Part shown: positions 52,896-61,955 of the stretch, one piece after another
Numbering within the stretch: the stretch's first letter is position 1
Layout of the letters: each line of letters starts with the position of its first letter
Assembly (NCBI RefSeq): GCF_009765985.1
Contig: NZ_LMUM01000032.1
Span: 1-64,000, forward strand
From: Acidobacterium sp. S8
GTDB taxonomy: Bacteria; Acidobacteriota; Terriglobia; Terriglobales; Acidobacteriaceae
DNA length: 64,000 nucleotides
Reading direction: 5' to 3'
Notes under the pieces: generated by a model
What the model saw: only the letters and a program-made list of their open reading frames with translations
What the model was told of the DNA's origin: nothing
Databases searched by the model: none
Program-made: the position numbers and the translations under genes

Positions 52896-54206
52896 CTAGG
52901 GGCTTTCGAGAGGCCTTTCCGGGTGAACTACTAACCAGCAAAGTCCGCCGATAAGAGCAAGCACTGCCGCTGAACCAAAAGAGCTGGTCCAGCCGAAGTG
53001 CTGTGCAATCCACGGTGTAAGAGACGCTGTTACGGCACCGCCGATCTGGCCCCCCATATTCACGATGCTCGAGAAGACCCCGGAGCTTCGGCCTGCAATA
53101 TCGACTGAAACCGAGAAGAATGAACTCTGTGAGAGATAAAGCGTTCCAGCGCCACCCGCCAAAATAATTCCAGCGAGGCTTGGGCTATGGACCTGTGAGC
53201 CAACAACAAGAAAGGCGGCAGTTAAAAAAAGCGCTGCGGCTGCGAGGGCGCACCTTCCTGTGCGAAGTCCATATTTGCGGGTCAAGCGGTCGCTCAACGC
53301 TCCGCCAACGAGACAGAAAACAGTCATCGATAAAAATGGAAGCATTGCATAGCGTGCGCTCGCCTTCAGATTGAAGCCGCGTACCTGTGCCATGTAAAGA
53401 AAAAACCAGCTGAAGAAAATCCAGGCGATGTAGCCAAAGCTAAAATATCCAACCATGAGTGCAGCGAGATCGCGCCGATGAAAAATTGCCCTCCACGAAA
53501 TACCGGAGTCACCTGACTTGTGAGTTGTAACCCCGGCAGATGTTGGATGGACCTGGTAAGCCTCAAGTCCTGATTGAATGATCTGCAATTCTGAAGGCGA
53601 GACAGCGGGATGTTCTTCCGGTGTATCTCTGGCTGTATACCACCAAAGAATTCCGGCAAACACTCCGATCAATGCACTGAACCAGAAAGCGGCGCGCCAT
53701 CCATGGTTCCCAATGAGCCATGTCAGCAAAGGAGGAGTAAGGCCGCTGCCGGCGCCCACACCTGCAAAAATGAGACCGTTGACAAAGCCACGCTCCTGCT
53801 GCGGAATCCATCGCGCCACAAACTGATTGGCTGCCGGATATACAACGGATTCACCGGCGCCGAGTGCAAAGCGGATCGCGATGAGAACGAGAACCGCATG
53901 CGGCATGTTTGTTGGCAGCAGAGCCGTGAGCTCAGTCACTACCCCCCACCACAACACGCCAAACGCCAGAACGCGCCGTGGCCCGAACCGGGCGGCGAGC
54001 CATCCGGCCGGGATCTGAAATCCGGCGTAACCAACAAGAAAAGCGGAGAATATCCAGCCAAGATGCTGATTTCCCAGTCCATACTCTGAGCTGATCTGCA
54101 GCCCGGCGATAGATATATTGGTGCGGTCCAGGAAGGCAACACCGCTTAGAACAAAAAGAAGAAACGATAGGTAATACCGCACCCGCGTCCGACGCTCAGG
54201 AGACAT
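52896..54206 (-). CDS. MFS transporter, anion:cation symporter (ACS) type
   Basis: A 436-residue twelve-helix transporter. LDRTNISIAGLQISSEYGL near residue 25 and WLAARFGPRRVLAFGVLWWG are signatures of the ACS family (glucarate, galactonate, hexuronate and related transporters), which import organic acids with protons. A central loop separates the six-helix halves. It is placed in the middle of a cluster for catabolism of a likely amino or sugar acid, which would fit import of a keto- or sugar-acid product. It is transcribed toward the kinase gene with an 87-bp gap. Confidence 0.85.
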   Translation of the reverse strand: MSPERRTRVRYYLSFLLFVLSGVAFLDRTNISIAGLQISSEYGLGNQHLGWIFSAFLVGYAGFQIPAGWLAARFGPRRVLAFGVLWWGVVTELTALLPTNMPHAVLVLIAIRFALGAGESVVYPAANQFVARWIPQQERGFVNGLIFAGVGAGSGLTPPLLTWLIGNHGWRAAFWFSALIGVFAGILWWYTARDTPEEHPAVSPSELQIIQSGLEAYQVHPTSAGVTTHKSGDSGISWRAIFHRRDLAALMVGYFSFGYIAWIFFSWFFLYMAQVRGFNLKASARYAMLPFLSMTVFCLVGGALSDRLTRKYGLRTGRCALAAAALFLTAAFLVVGSQVHSPSLAGIILAGGAGTLYLSQSSFFSVSVDIAGRSSGVFSSIVNMGGQIGGAVTASLTPWIAQHFGWTSSFGSAAVLALIGGLCWLVVHPERPLESP

Positions 54207-54338
54207 CTATACTCCGCTGGAAGCACCGTCGCCAGTGCTCATTAAAATCATTATGGGATTGCATATATTCGGATCGATCGACTTTCGACAAGCGTGCTTT
54301 TATGCATCTTCAGCTTTGCACGAGCATCCTCGATCCTT

Positions 54339-55601
54339 TCATTGTGCATTGAGACCATCAATTAAACCATTACGGTAAGCCCGAATTGCAGGTACGCAGC
54401 CTAGAAGTGCCCCGGCCAGCAAGACTACACAAGCATAAAGCGACACGCGTGACGAGAAACCAACCATCATCAAAGGTATTCCAAAGTGCGCCTCTACCGG
54501 TGCGCGAACAATCCAGAGCAAGCCGTAGGCTGCAGCAAGGCCAAAGGCCACCCCCACAGCACTGATAAGTGTCGACTCCAGCACGAAAAGAGCAAAAATC
54601 TGCCGGGCGTGGAATCCGATGGCGCGTAGAACAGCAACTTCTCTTCTGCGCTCATTTAAAGCGGTATATAGCGCAATGAGCATGGCCAGAAGCCCTACGA
54701 CGAGCACCGCGCCACTCACGAGAGAGAGAGCAACGTCGGCATAGCCGAGGAGGTTCCACAGCTCCTGCAGCGTGAGAGCTGGGATGATAGCGGTTAGAGG
54801 TTCGTCTTTATAGGTATTGATCTCGCGCTGCAGCAGCAGGGTATCGACTCGCGACCGCGTGCGAACAAGGAACGCACTGATCTCCTTGATATGCAGGTCT
54901 TCCTTGCGGATTTTCGCAGCAGGAAGCTCTTCTCCCAGGGCGGGCGGTGTGCCGTCGGCCCAGTCGATGTGGAGCGCTTCCTCACCGTAGAGCGTAATGT
55001 AAATGGCACTGTCGACAGGTGTTGCCGTGCGGCCCAGAACGCCGACCACAGTAAAAGGTTTGTCGGCATGTTTCAGGAGGCTCACTGTTTCCAATCCGTG
55101 ACTCAAGACGATCTTCGAGCCGACGTGATAGCCGAGGCGCTGCGCAACTTCGCTGCCGATTGTGGCATCGAATATGCCCTCGGGTCGCGCGCCATCAGCA
55201 AACTGAATAGCGCGGTCGCGATGGAAACGGTAGTGCTCGTAGAAATTATCGTCAGTGGCAATTACACGATAGCCATGATGGCTGTCGCCCATGGAGAAGG
55301 GAATGGTCCACTGAACTGCCGGATGATCTCGAAAATGCTCATATGAGGCATAAGAAAGATCATTTGAGGGCGTGCCTATATGAAAGACAGCATACAAAAG
55401 AAGCGGTAGTGAACCTCCGCGCGCGCCAACAACGAGATCTGTCTGGCTGAGCGTGCCTGAGAAGCCCTCCTGAGCCCCTTGGCGAATACGATCGACACCT
55501 ACCAGCAGCAGCACGCTTAGCGCAATGGAAAAGACCGTGAGGCTGGTTGTCACTTTCCGGCTTTTTAAAGAAGAGAAAGCAAGCCGCAGTAAAACTAGCA
55601 T
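54339..55601 (-). CDS. FtsX-like ABC permease
   Basis: A 420-residue membrane protein of the MacB/DevC-like FtsX family. An N-terminal helix (FSIALSVLLLVGVDRIRQGA), a large periplasmic domain, and a C-terminal three-helix FtsX domain with LLGYADVALSLVSGAVLVVG. VNAVE-like motifs are absent. The start overlaps the ATPase gene by a few bases. Such permeases move lipoproteins, macrolides or metal-chaperone loads; see the DUF3299 gene. It does not obviously belong to the SelA/RidA chemistry and may be a module of its own. Confidence 0.85.
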   Translation of the reverse strand: MLVLLRLAFSSLKSRKVTTSLTVFSIALSVLLLVGVDRIRQGAQEGFSGTLSQTDLVVGARGGSLPLLLYAVFHIGTPSNDLSYASYEHFRDHPAVQWTIPFSMGDSHHGYRVIATDDNFYEHYRFHRDRAIQFADGARPEGIFDATIGSEVAQRLGYHVGSKIVLSHGLETVSLLKHADKPFTVVGVLGRTATPVDSAIYITLYGEEALHIDWADGTPPALGEELPAAKIRKEDLHIKEISAFLVRTRSRVDTLLLQREINTYKDEPLTAIIPALTLQELWNLLGYADVALSLVSGAVLVVGLLAMLIALYTALNERRREVAVLRAIGFHARQIFALFVLESTLISAVGVAFGLAAAYGLLWIVRAPVEAHFGIPLMMVGFSSRVSLYACVVLLAGALLGCVPAIRAYRNGLIDGLNAQ

Positions 55602-56278
55602 GAGACCACCTGATTGATCTCCGATACCGATATATGGCGTTCGAAGCGAGACATCAACGAGCTGTCGTGGCTGACAAAGATAAGTGTCGAACGAGCTTCG
55701 TTACAGACTTCTATAAGCAGGCGAAGAAAGCTCTCCTGCCGGTCCCGATCAAGTGATGATGTCGGCTCATCGGCGATGACGAGGCGAGGCGCACCGATCA
55801 CAGCGCGGGCGATGGCAACGCGTTGTTGCTGGCCGGTGCTCAATTTTGTCACTGGCTTATTTAAAAAACCATCCAGATCGAGCCGGCTGGCGATACGCAA
55901 AATTTCTCCATCAAGCGTAGAGGCGGTGATGCGTTTCATTCGTTTTGCATGCACATGGCAGGAAAGCGCGATATTTTCGCGCACCGAAAGGTAGGGAATC
56001 AGGTTGAAGCTCTGAAAAATATAGCCCATCTCTGCGCCGCGGTGACGGTCTCTGGCGGAAGACGACAAACGAGTCAGATCCTTCCCAAGAACTCGCACCT
56101 CACCTTTATTCGCATGCAGAACACCCGCAACGAGTCCAAGCAGCGTTGTCTTGCCGCTACCGCTGGGTCCATAAAGAAAGACGCGCTCTCCTTCGTCGAT
56201 CAGCAGCTCATCGATCTGGAGCAGTGGAGCATTGCGCTCGTAAGAAAAAATGACATTCTGCAGATAGACTGCTGGCAA
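55595..56278 (-). CDS. ABC transporter ATPase (LolD/DevA-like)
   Basis: A 227-residue ATPase with Walker A YGPSGSGKTTLLGLVAGVL, Q-loop IFQSFNLIPYLSV, signature KLSTGQQQRVAIARA, Walker B LVIADEPTSSLD and H-loop SHD. It starts at TTG 56278, directly after the DUF3299 stop, and its last bases overlap the permease start. The pair belongs with MacB/LolCDE-type exporters. Confidence 0.9.
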   Translation of the reverse strand: MPAVYLQNVIFSYERNAPLLQIDELLIDEGERVFLYGPSGSGKTTLLGLVAGVLHANKGEVRVLGKDLTRLSSSARDRHRGAEMGYIFQSFNLIPYLSVRENIALSCHVHAKRMKRITASTLDGEILRIASRLDLDGFLNKPVTKLSTGQQQRVAIARAVIGAPRLVIADEPTSSLDRDRQESFLRLLIEVCNEARSTLIFVSHDSSLMSRFERHISVSEINQVVSC

Positions 56279-56752
56279 TTATTGCTCCACATAAGGTTTG
56301 ACGGTTTCTCCGTCGAGGTTATAAGAGACATCGCCGTAAGGACTTTTTACATTCGATATCTTCAATGTCCCTGTCACAACAATGGGTTCCGTGAATGACA
56401 TTTTGGCCTTGCCACCGTGCACGAGTTTGACATAGACCATCTGGTTTGGAGGAGGCGGTGGAACGTGAATGCATGCGCCGGCATAGGGGACAAGAAGAAA
56501 CTCGGTGACCTCCTGCGCATCGTCTTCCAGCGGGACCATGAAGCCAGGTATTGAAACCAGCTTACCGTCAAGCTGTCTCACAGGTGAGGTTGCAGGAGTT
56601 GATGATGTCAGCAACTTCAACGTGCTCCAACCAACCGACTGCGGGGCAGGCGCTGCGGCATAAAGAGCCTGCGCAGCGAAAAAGATGCCCACCCACGCCA
56701 GAGTCCGAGTCGAATTTTTCGTTGGAAGAAATCGCATCATTAGCTTTCCCAA
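56279..56752 (-). CDS. DUF3299 exported protein
   Basis: A 157-residue secreted protein with the DUF3299 signature GACIHVPPPPPNQMVYVKLV and GDVSYNLDGE. A signal peptide with FLPTKNSTRTLAWVGIFF is present; ATGs at 56740 and 56737 are alternatives to the TTG at 56752. In other bacteria DUF3299 proteins accompany an FtsX/ATPase ABC pair, as seen here, including a proposed zinc-uptake system in Vibrio (Zrg). I infer a metal or lipoprotein link, not a proven one. Confidence 0.78.
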   Translation of the reverse strand: MGKLMMRFLPTKNSTRTLAWVGIFFAAQALYAAAPAPQSVGWSTLKLLTSSTPATSPVRQLDGKLVSIPGFMVPLEDDAQEVTEFLLVPYAGACIHVPPPPPNQMVYVKLVHGGKAKMSFTEPIVVTGTLKISNVKSPYGDVSYNLDGETVKPYVEQ

Positions 56753-56767
56753 TCGGAGAACCTTGTC

Positions 56768-58120
56768 TTATTTCGCTGGCGTCGATTCCGAAAACTTCTT
56801 ATGCGCCGCGCCGCCAAAGGGCCGTTCGGTAAAGGTTGTCCATCGCTTGGCCAACTTAGGATCACTCGTTGGCTTTGCGTCCCACATGTCAGCGGAAATA
56901 CCGTTGAGGTCATAGACGACTTTTCCGCCACGCACAGTCAATTGGCAGATAAGCTTCTGCGTTCCCATCAGCTTCGTGTTGTACATGTCGACGAAGCCAT
57001 ACTTTCCGTTTTCGACGCTGAGCACAGCGATATCCGCAGGTGCCCCGACGGAGAGATTGCCGAGCTGATCCTGCTTAACTTCGTGAGCAGGATTCCAGGT
57101 CATCTCTGTAACGACCTGGGGAATGGTCTGTCCCATGGCCAGAAACTTATCCGCTACATTGAGCATGTCCTTCATGCCAGCGTTCATGCTGCTGATATGG
57201 AGGTCGGTAGAGATGGAATCCGGCAAAAAGCCACCCTGCATCATAGGAATGGCCACCGTCCATGCAAACGAACCACCACCGTGTCCTACATCGAAGTAAA
57301 TACCGCGCTGACGTCCTACCAGCATCGCTTTGCTGGCCTTGCCGGTTACCGGGTCCTGCTCGCCGCGCAGACCTGAATAGCAATGCGTGTAAATATCTCC
57401 GGGGCGAAGTTTAGTGGAAAGCAGATCATAGAGAGGCCGTTCGATGCGACGTGCGCCATAGTCGATCATGACTGGAATATGCGCGATGTTGCCTGCGATG
57501 ACAGCCTGTTCGTAGGGCTTCCATTCAGGACCGGTGAAGTGCGCGCTCTTGATGCCGACAACGACTCCGGGATATTTCAGGGCCATCTTGGCGGTCGCTT
57601 CTCCATCCATGTCATCGAGATTGTCTTCATACTTCGCACCGCGCATGCCAGAGCCAACTATATTCAGGTCGGCGAGTACGCGAGTCTGTGATCGATCGAT
57701 GATCCGTTGCTTAAAATCTTCAAAATTACGCCAGCCGGAGCCGCCCGCATCGACGACCGTAGTGACACCTACACGAAAGGTGAAGCCATCAGGATAGACG
57801 CTATTGTCGCCTGCATACGAGCCACGCTCACCTGTGCCGGCGTACACATGCTCGTGTATGTCGACGAGGCCTGGCGTGACATAGAACCCTTTCACGTCGA
57901 TCGTCTTTACTGCCTTCGCCGGATCGATATGCGGCGAGACTTCCGCGATGAGCCCATCTTTGACAGCAACATCTTCAATTGTGTCTACGTGGTTCTTCGC
58001 ATCAAGGACGTGACCGCCCTGCAGGATCATGTCGTATTCCTGAGCGCGAGCAGATCCGGCACACAGCGATAGAGCACCGACCAGCATGACTGCAAACAAA
58101 TAATATTTTCTGAACAACAT
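56768..58120 (-). CDS. Secreted amidohydrolase/deacetylase family metalloenzyme
   Basis: A 450-residue exported metallo-dependent amidohydrolase of the EF_0837/AHA_3915-like subgroup. A Sec signal (MLFRKYYLFAVMLVGALS) precedes EYDMILQGGHVLDAKNHVD. Metal ligands are in VDIHEHVYAGTGE (HxH), the carbamylated Lys in GVVVGIKSAHFTG, later His in YTHCYSGLRG, and Asp in SISTDLHISS. ATG 58120 follows GGAGGGAGCAG. Relatives are often encoded beside SelA-like PLP enzymes, which matches this cluster. Likely N-deacetylation of a small substrate. Confidence 0.83.
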   Translation of the reverse strand: MLFRKYYLFAVMLVGALSLCAGSARAQEYDMILQGGHVLDAKNHVDTIEDVAVKDGLIAEVSPHIDPAKAVKTIDVKGFYVTPGLVDIHEHVYAGTGERGSYAGDNSVYPDGFTFRVGVTTVVDAGGSGWRNFEDFKQRIIDRSQTRVLADLNIVGSGMRGAKYEDNLDDMDGEATAKMALKYPGVVVGIKSAHFTGPEWKPYEQAVIAGNIAHIPVMIDYGARRIERPLYDLLSTKLRPGDIYTHCYSGLRGEQDPVTGKASKAMLVGRQRGIYFDVGHGGGSFAWTVAIPMMQGGFLPDSISTDLHISSMNAGMKDMLNVADKFLAMGQTIPQVVTEMTWNPAHEVKQDQLGNLSVGAPADIAVLSVENGKYGFVDMYNTKLMGTQKLICQLTVRGGKVVYDLNGISADMWDAKPTSDPKLAKRWTTFTERPFGGAAHKKFSESTPAK

Positions 58121-58279
58121 CTGCTCCCTCCAGGAAGCTCCACCCATAATCATACGAAGGGATGGAATTTGAAACTCAGAGGCCACGAAACTTGATGGTC
58201 ATCGGTTCGTCGTCTCGCCAAAATATGTCAATCGACTACTTACCATACTCTGCTCCTGGTCCTTGCGAGCCAAAGAGAG

Positions 58280-58299
58280 GCCGCTGCGTGTGCAGCGGC
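58280..58299 (-). terminator. Terminator for the TonB-receptor gene
   Basis: GCCGCTGC and GCAGCGGC with a GTGT loop, perfect 8-bp stem, 31 bp past the receptor stop. On the minus strand CTCTCTTTGG follows. Confidence 0.6.
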
Positions 58300-58330
58300 G
58301 CTATGGAGGCAAACATCGAAAGAGAAGGCA

Positions 58331-61300
58331 TCAGAAAACCAGCTTCCCGGCAAGTTGAATTGAGCGTGGACTATAGAAACTGCTCGTGCTTGTGACTGAA
58401 CCAAAATTACTGGTAGAGACTGGATTGGTTGGATCAAATCCCTGCTCAATCTCCGAGTTAGGGTTGCCGGCACTGGGGTGGTTGAAGAGGTTTCCGGCTT
58501 CAGCGCGGAACTGGAACTTCAGATTCTCCCAGATATTGAAGTTCTTGAAGAGAGAGAAGTTGACGTTGCTGAATCCCGGTCCGTGGATGGAATTGCGTCT
58601 TGAGTCTCCATATGTTCCTGGAGCAGGAATCGCAAACGCTGTCGCATCGATGCACGATGTTCCGCCGTTATTGTAACCATTATTTCTGATGTAATCGTTA
58701 AGACTGCAATGTGCCATTGGGTTATGAAGCACATTGGGGCGTTGGACATTGCCTCTTGGCAAGCCAACGTTCGCGTTATCGAAACCCAGGTTGATGTTAA
58801 ACGGCTCGCCGGACTGCAGTGTCACGATAGCATTTGTCTGCCATCCTCCCAGCGCTCCCCGCACAATCGCATTGGCGTGCGGAATATTAGGCAACTCATA
58901 TGTGGCCGTGCCAACGAAGCGATTACGGATATCCCAATTCGAATCGCCGTAATCGAGCCCGATGTTGTACTGGTCCATGGTTGTGCTGGCTCCGTTTGAA
59001 TTGTCGGTGATATCCAGATCATGACTCCAGGTATAGCTGAGCATGCCGGACAATCCGTGGCTCGCACGTTGGCGGAGAATCGCAGTGAAACCGTTGTAAT
59101 GCGAGTATTCGTCGTTCTGGATGCGCCGGATGGTTCCAAAAAGCTGGTTCGGTCGGCGGCTGTTAATGTCTTTGTTGGTCGATGGCTGTGGCTGGTTGTC
59201 GTAGAAGTCGCGGTCCAGATGAATGGCGTGCGAGCCCAGATACTGGAGTTCCGCGCCTGCACCCTTCCACAACTCCTGGCCCCAGGAGAGATTCCATTGA
59301 TACAGTGTCTGCGTGGGTAGATATGGACCCATGGTTACTGCGCTCACGTAGGTGCCGGGAATGCCTGCCTGCGGCGAACCCGATCCGGAGCCTGGAGCAG
59401 GATTTGATAGTGAGAGCAAGTTGGCTGCGGTGGTGAAGTAATTGACGGAAGCGGACAGCGGATAATTCTGCGTGGTGAGTGTGTAGGTGTTGAGTTGATT
59501 CGCGTTGTAGTAAATGCCGAAGCCTCCGCGCAGCGTTGTCATGTCCGTGGCGCGATAAGCAAAGCCGATACGCGGGGCCCAGTCATTATGATTTGGACCG
59601 TTGAATTTGAAGCCAGGTGTGGGAGTGAAGTCCGCGGCGACATTAGCGCTCGAGGATGGAATCAGCGCAGTCTCATCGGGATTCAGGATGCGCGCATAGC
59701 CGTTTAAGCTATAAGGCACGGTTGGCAGTTCGTAACGCACACCATAATTCAAAGTCAGCTTTTGGAATGGCTGCCAGTTGTCGAGGACAAAGAAGCCGTC
59801 GCGCCATTCGCCTATCGATCCCTTGACGGGCAGGACCGGGGTCATTGAATTTTGAGCCAGTCCCAATACGAAGTCGGCTGCTCCGAAACCTGTACTCGTA
59901 TAACCCGCATCCGTAGGGGCAGCGCCGGAAAAATTAAACGAGCCGCGAGGTTCGTTCGTTGCCTGGCGGCCGATAGTAAGCTTGCGTAACTCGGCGCCAG
60001 CCATGATGGTATGTTTGCCGTGAGTCCAGCTCAACTGGTCGTAGCCGTCGATAGTGCGATCATCCTGATACCAGTTCGAGGCATCGTTTCCCGCCTCATG
60101 GTAGGTATCGAAATTGATGGAAGGAATACCAGGGTTGTTATAGATCGAATCCGCATTGAATCCAGGAATGCCAAGCTTTGTTCCGGCATCGGTCAGGCCG
60201 TTTTCAGCAAAATAGTTCAGGTTGTTTGAGGTGACGGTATTGAGGCCGATACGGAAATCGTTGATCAGATTTTGCGTAATGATGTGCGTATAGCCAATCG
60301 CGATGTTTCTGGTGTTGGTCGGTCCGTACGATGCATCGGTGGGGAAGGGATCGCCGCCGACGATACTCAGGTTCTGCCAGTGGTAGCGAACGAAGAGACG
60401 AACGTGATCACCGATATTTTCATCCACGCGATCGAGTGTCTGATGAATAAAAAGATTGCTCGGGTAATTCACATTCAAGTTGTTTGTGCTGCCTGAAAGG
60501 TTCGGCGGGGCAATATATTGTTCGATGTTTTTGGCAATCTGTGCGGCAGGCGTGTTTAGTTCGGAAGCTGGAATTTGATTGTTAGGGTAGGCAAGGCCCG
60601 TATACGGATCGAAAAGCTGCTGGCTGCCGTTCAGGAACGAAAAGTCTCCTCCTTCCATCGCTGACGTTAACGTGGAAACAGGCCCCTGATTCGACTGCTG
60701 TACCTGGTTGATCTTTTCATATGAAGCAAAGAAGAAAGTTTTGTTTCGTCCATTGTAGATCTTAGGTATGAAGACAGGCCCGCCAAGGTCGAAGCCATAC
60801 TGGTTATAGTGCTGAATGGGTTTCGGCGTACCTGCTGGATTGAGAAAGGGAGCCGCATTCAGAGACGTGTTCTGGATATAGTCGTAAACCGCGCCATGCA
60901 GATCGTTGGTGCCCGATTTGCTTACCAGGTTGATGTGCAGCCCAAGATACGAGCCATACTGAGCGGAGTAGTTACCGCTCTGCATTTGTACTTCAGAAAT
61001 CATGTCCGAACTGGGGCGCGCCGGCGCAAGACTGATCAGGTTATTCATGATGGAAACACCGTCGAGATTGAGGCTGTTTTGAATCTCGCGTTGTCCAGCT
61101 CCGATAAAGTCTTCGCCCGGAGGAACGCCCGAATAACTGCTCGTCGGTCCAATAATAACGTTCGATGCCGTCGCGGCCACTTCGAGCGCGTTGTGGCCAA
61201 TGAGCGGAAGATCTTCAACCGCTTTAGTATTAAATGTTTCCCCCACTGTCGCATCATCAGTTGCAATTGGTGGTGAAGACGCGGAAACAGTCACCGATGT

Positions 61301-61657
61301 CGATGCTGACCCGACTGCGAGCTTAAAGTCTGTTCGCTGCGCCTGGTCAATAATCACGATGCGTCCGGTTTTTGTAAGCTTCGAAAAACCCGATTGCTCT
61401 ACCGTTATGTCGTACGTCCCAGGAGCGATAAACGTGATGGAGTAAAAGCCGTCTGCATTTGTCGCGCCTGGGTAGACAACTTTCGTAGCCTCGTTCACAG
61501 CGGTTACGTTCGCACCGGAAACAGGAGCACCGAATGGATCCAGTACCGTTCCCACGAGAGCAGTGTTATTGGCAACCTGGGCGCTCAACATCGAGCCAAC
61601 CAGGAAGATTCCTACTACCGCCACTGGCCGAATACAGAGTAAAAACAGGCGTTTCAT
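58331..61657 (-). CDS. Oar-like TonB-dependent receptor
   Basis: A 1108-residue outer-membrane receptor of the CarboxypepD_reg/Oar class that is multiplied in acidobacteria. A signal precedes a carboxypeptidase-regulatory domain (LVGTVLDPFGAPVSGANVTA), a plug with NSLNLDGVSIMNNLI, and a long barrel with many Y/W/N-rich strands ending PRSIQLAGKLVF. These receptors import large or complex substrates. ATG 61657. Its promoter region has a candidate operator shared with selA2, which links it to the PLP cluster. Its ligand is not known. Confidence 0.92.
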   Translation of the reverse strand: MKRLFLLCIRPVAVVGIFLVGSMLSAQVANNTALVGTVLDPFGAPVSGANVTAVNEATKVVYPGATNADGFYSITFIAPGTYDITVEQSGFSKLTKTGRIVIIDQAQRTDFKLAVGSASTSVTVSASSPPIATDDATVGETFNTKAVEDLPLIGHNALEVAATASNVIIGPTSSYSGVPPGEDFIGAGQREIQNSLNLDGVSIMNNLISLAPARPSSDMISEVQMQSGNYSAQYGSYLGLHINLVSKSGTNDLHGAVYDYIQNTSLNAAPFLNPAGTPKPIQHYNQYGFDLGGPVFIPKIYNGRNKTFFFASYEKINQVQQSNQGPVSTLTSAMEGGDFSFLNGSQQLFDPYTGLAYPNNQIPASELNTPAAQIAKNIEQYIAPPNLSGSTNNLNVNYPSNLFIHQTLDRVDENIGDHVRLFVRYHWQNLSIVGGDPFPTDASYGPTNTRNIAIGYTHIITQNLINDFRIGLNTVTSNNLNYFAENGLTDAGTKLGIPGFNADSIYNNPGIPSINFDTYHEAGNDASNWYQDDRTIDGYDQLSWTHGKHTIMAGAELRKLTIGRQATNEPRGSFNFSGAAPTDAGYTSTGFGAADFVLGLAQNSMTPVLPVKGSIGEWRDGFFVLDNWQPFQKLTLNYGVRYELPTVPYSLNGYARILNPDETALIPSSSANVAADFTPTPGFKFNGPNHNDWAPRIGFAYRATDMTTLRGGFGIYYNANQLNTYTLTTQNYPLSASVNYFTTAANLLSLSNPAPGSGSGSPQAGIPGTYVSAVTMGPYLPTQTLYQWNLSWGQELWKGAGAELQYLGSHAIHLDRDFYDNQPQPSTNKDINSRRPNQLFGTIRRIQNDEYSHYNGFTAILRQRASHGLSGMLSYTWSHDLDITDNSNGASTTMDQYNIGLDYGDSNWDIRNRFVGTATYELPNIPHANAIVRGALGGWQTNAIVTLQSGEPFNINLGFDNANVGLPRGNVQRPNVLHNPMAHCSLNDYIRNNGYNNGGTSCIDATAFAIPAPGTYGDSRRNSIHGPGFSNVNFSLFKNFNIWENLKFQFRAEAGNLFNHPSAGNPNSEIEQGFDPTNPVSTSNFGSVTSTSSFYSPRSIQLAGKLVF

Positions 61658-61861
61658 GCTCGCTTTTTCCCTTCAAGTTTTGAATGAAACCAGTCGGGGC
61701 CCGGGAAACCGATGATCCGTTGCACTATCGCAGTCAGGCCGGTAGTGCACAGCAGATACTCAATGAGGCGACACGCAGCTGGCTTTTTATAACTTTGAAC
61801 TTGAAGGGATTGGACAACGGCAAACGCCGCCTGTCATGAGGCAGGTATACGATTTTTGTAC

Positions 61862-61879
61862 AGGACAAATGTCCTATAG
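61862..61879 (-). promoter_or_regulatory. Candidate operator ahead of the TonB-receptor gene
   Basis: AGGACAAATGTCCTATAG holds the perfect palindrome AGGACA-AATG... read as GGACAAATGTCC with one off-centre base pair. It matches 48261-48278 in 16 of 18 bases and lies 205-222 bp upstream of the receptor start. Confidence 0.5.
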
Positions 61880-61955
61880 CTTCCCATTTGAAAACAATTC
61901 AATATCGGCAGGCAGAACGAGCTTTCGCCTGCAGCTCGTGGCCTATGGCCGATTT

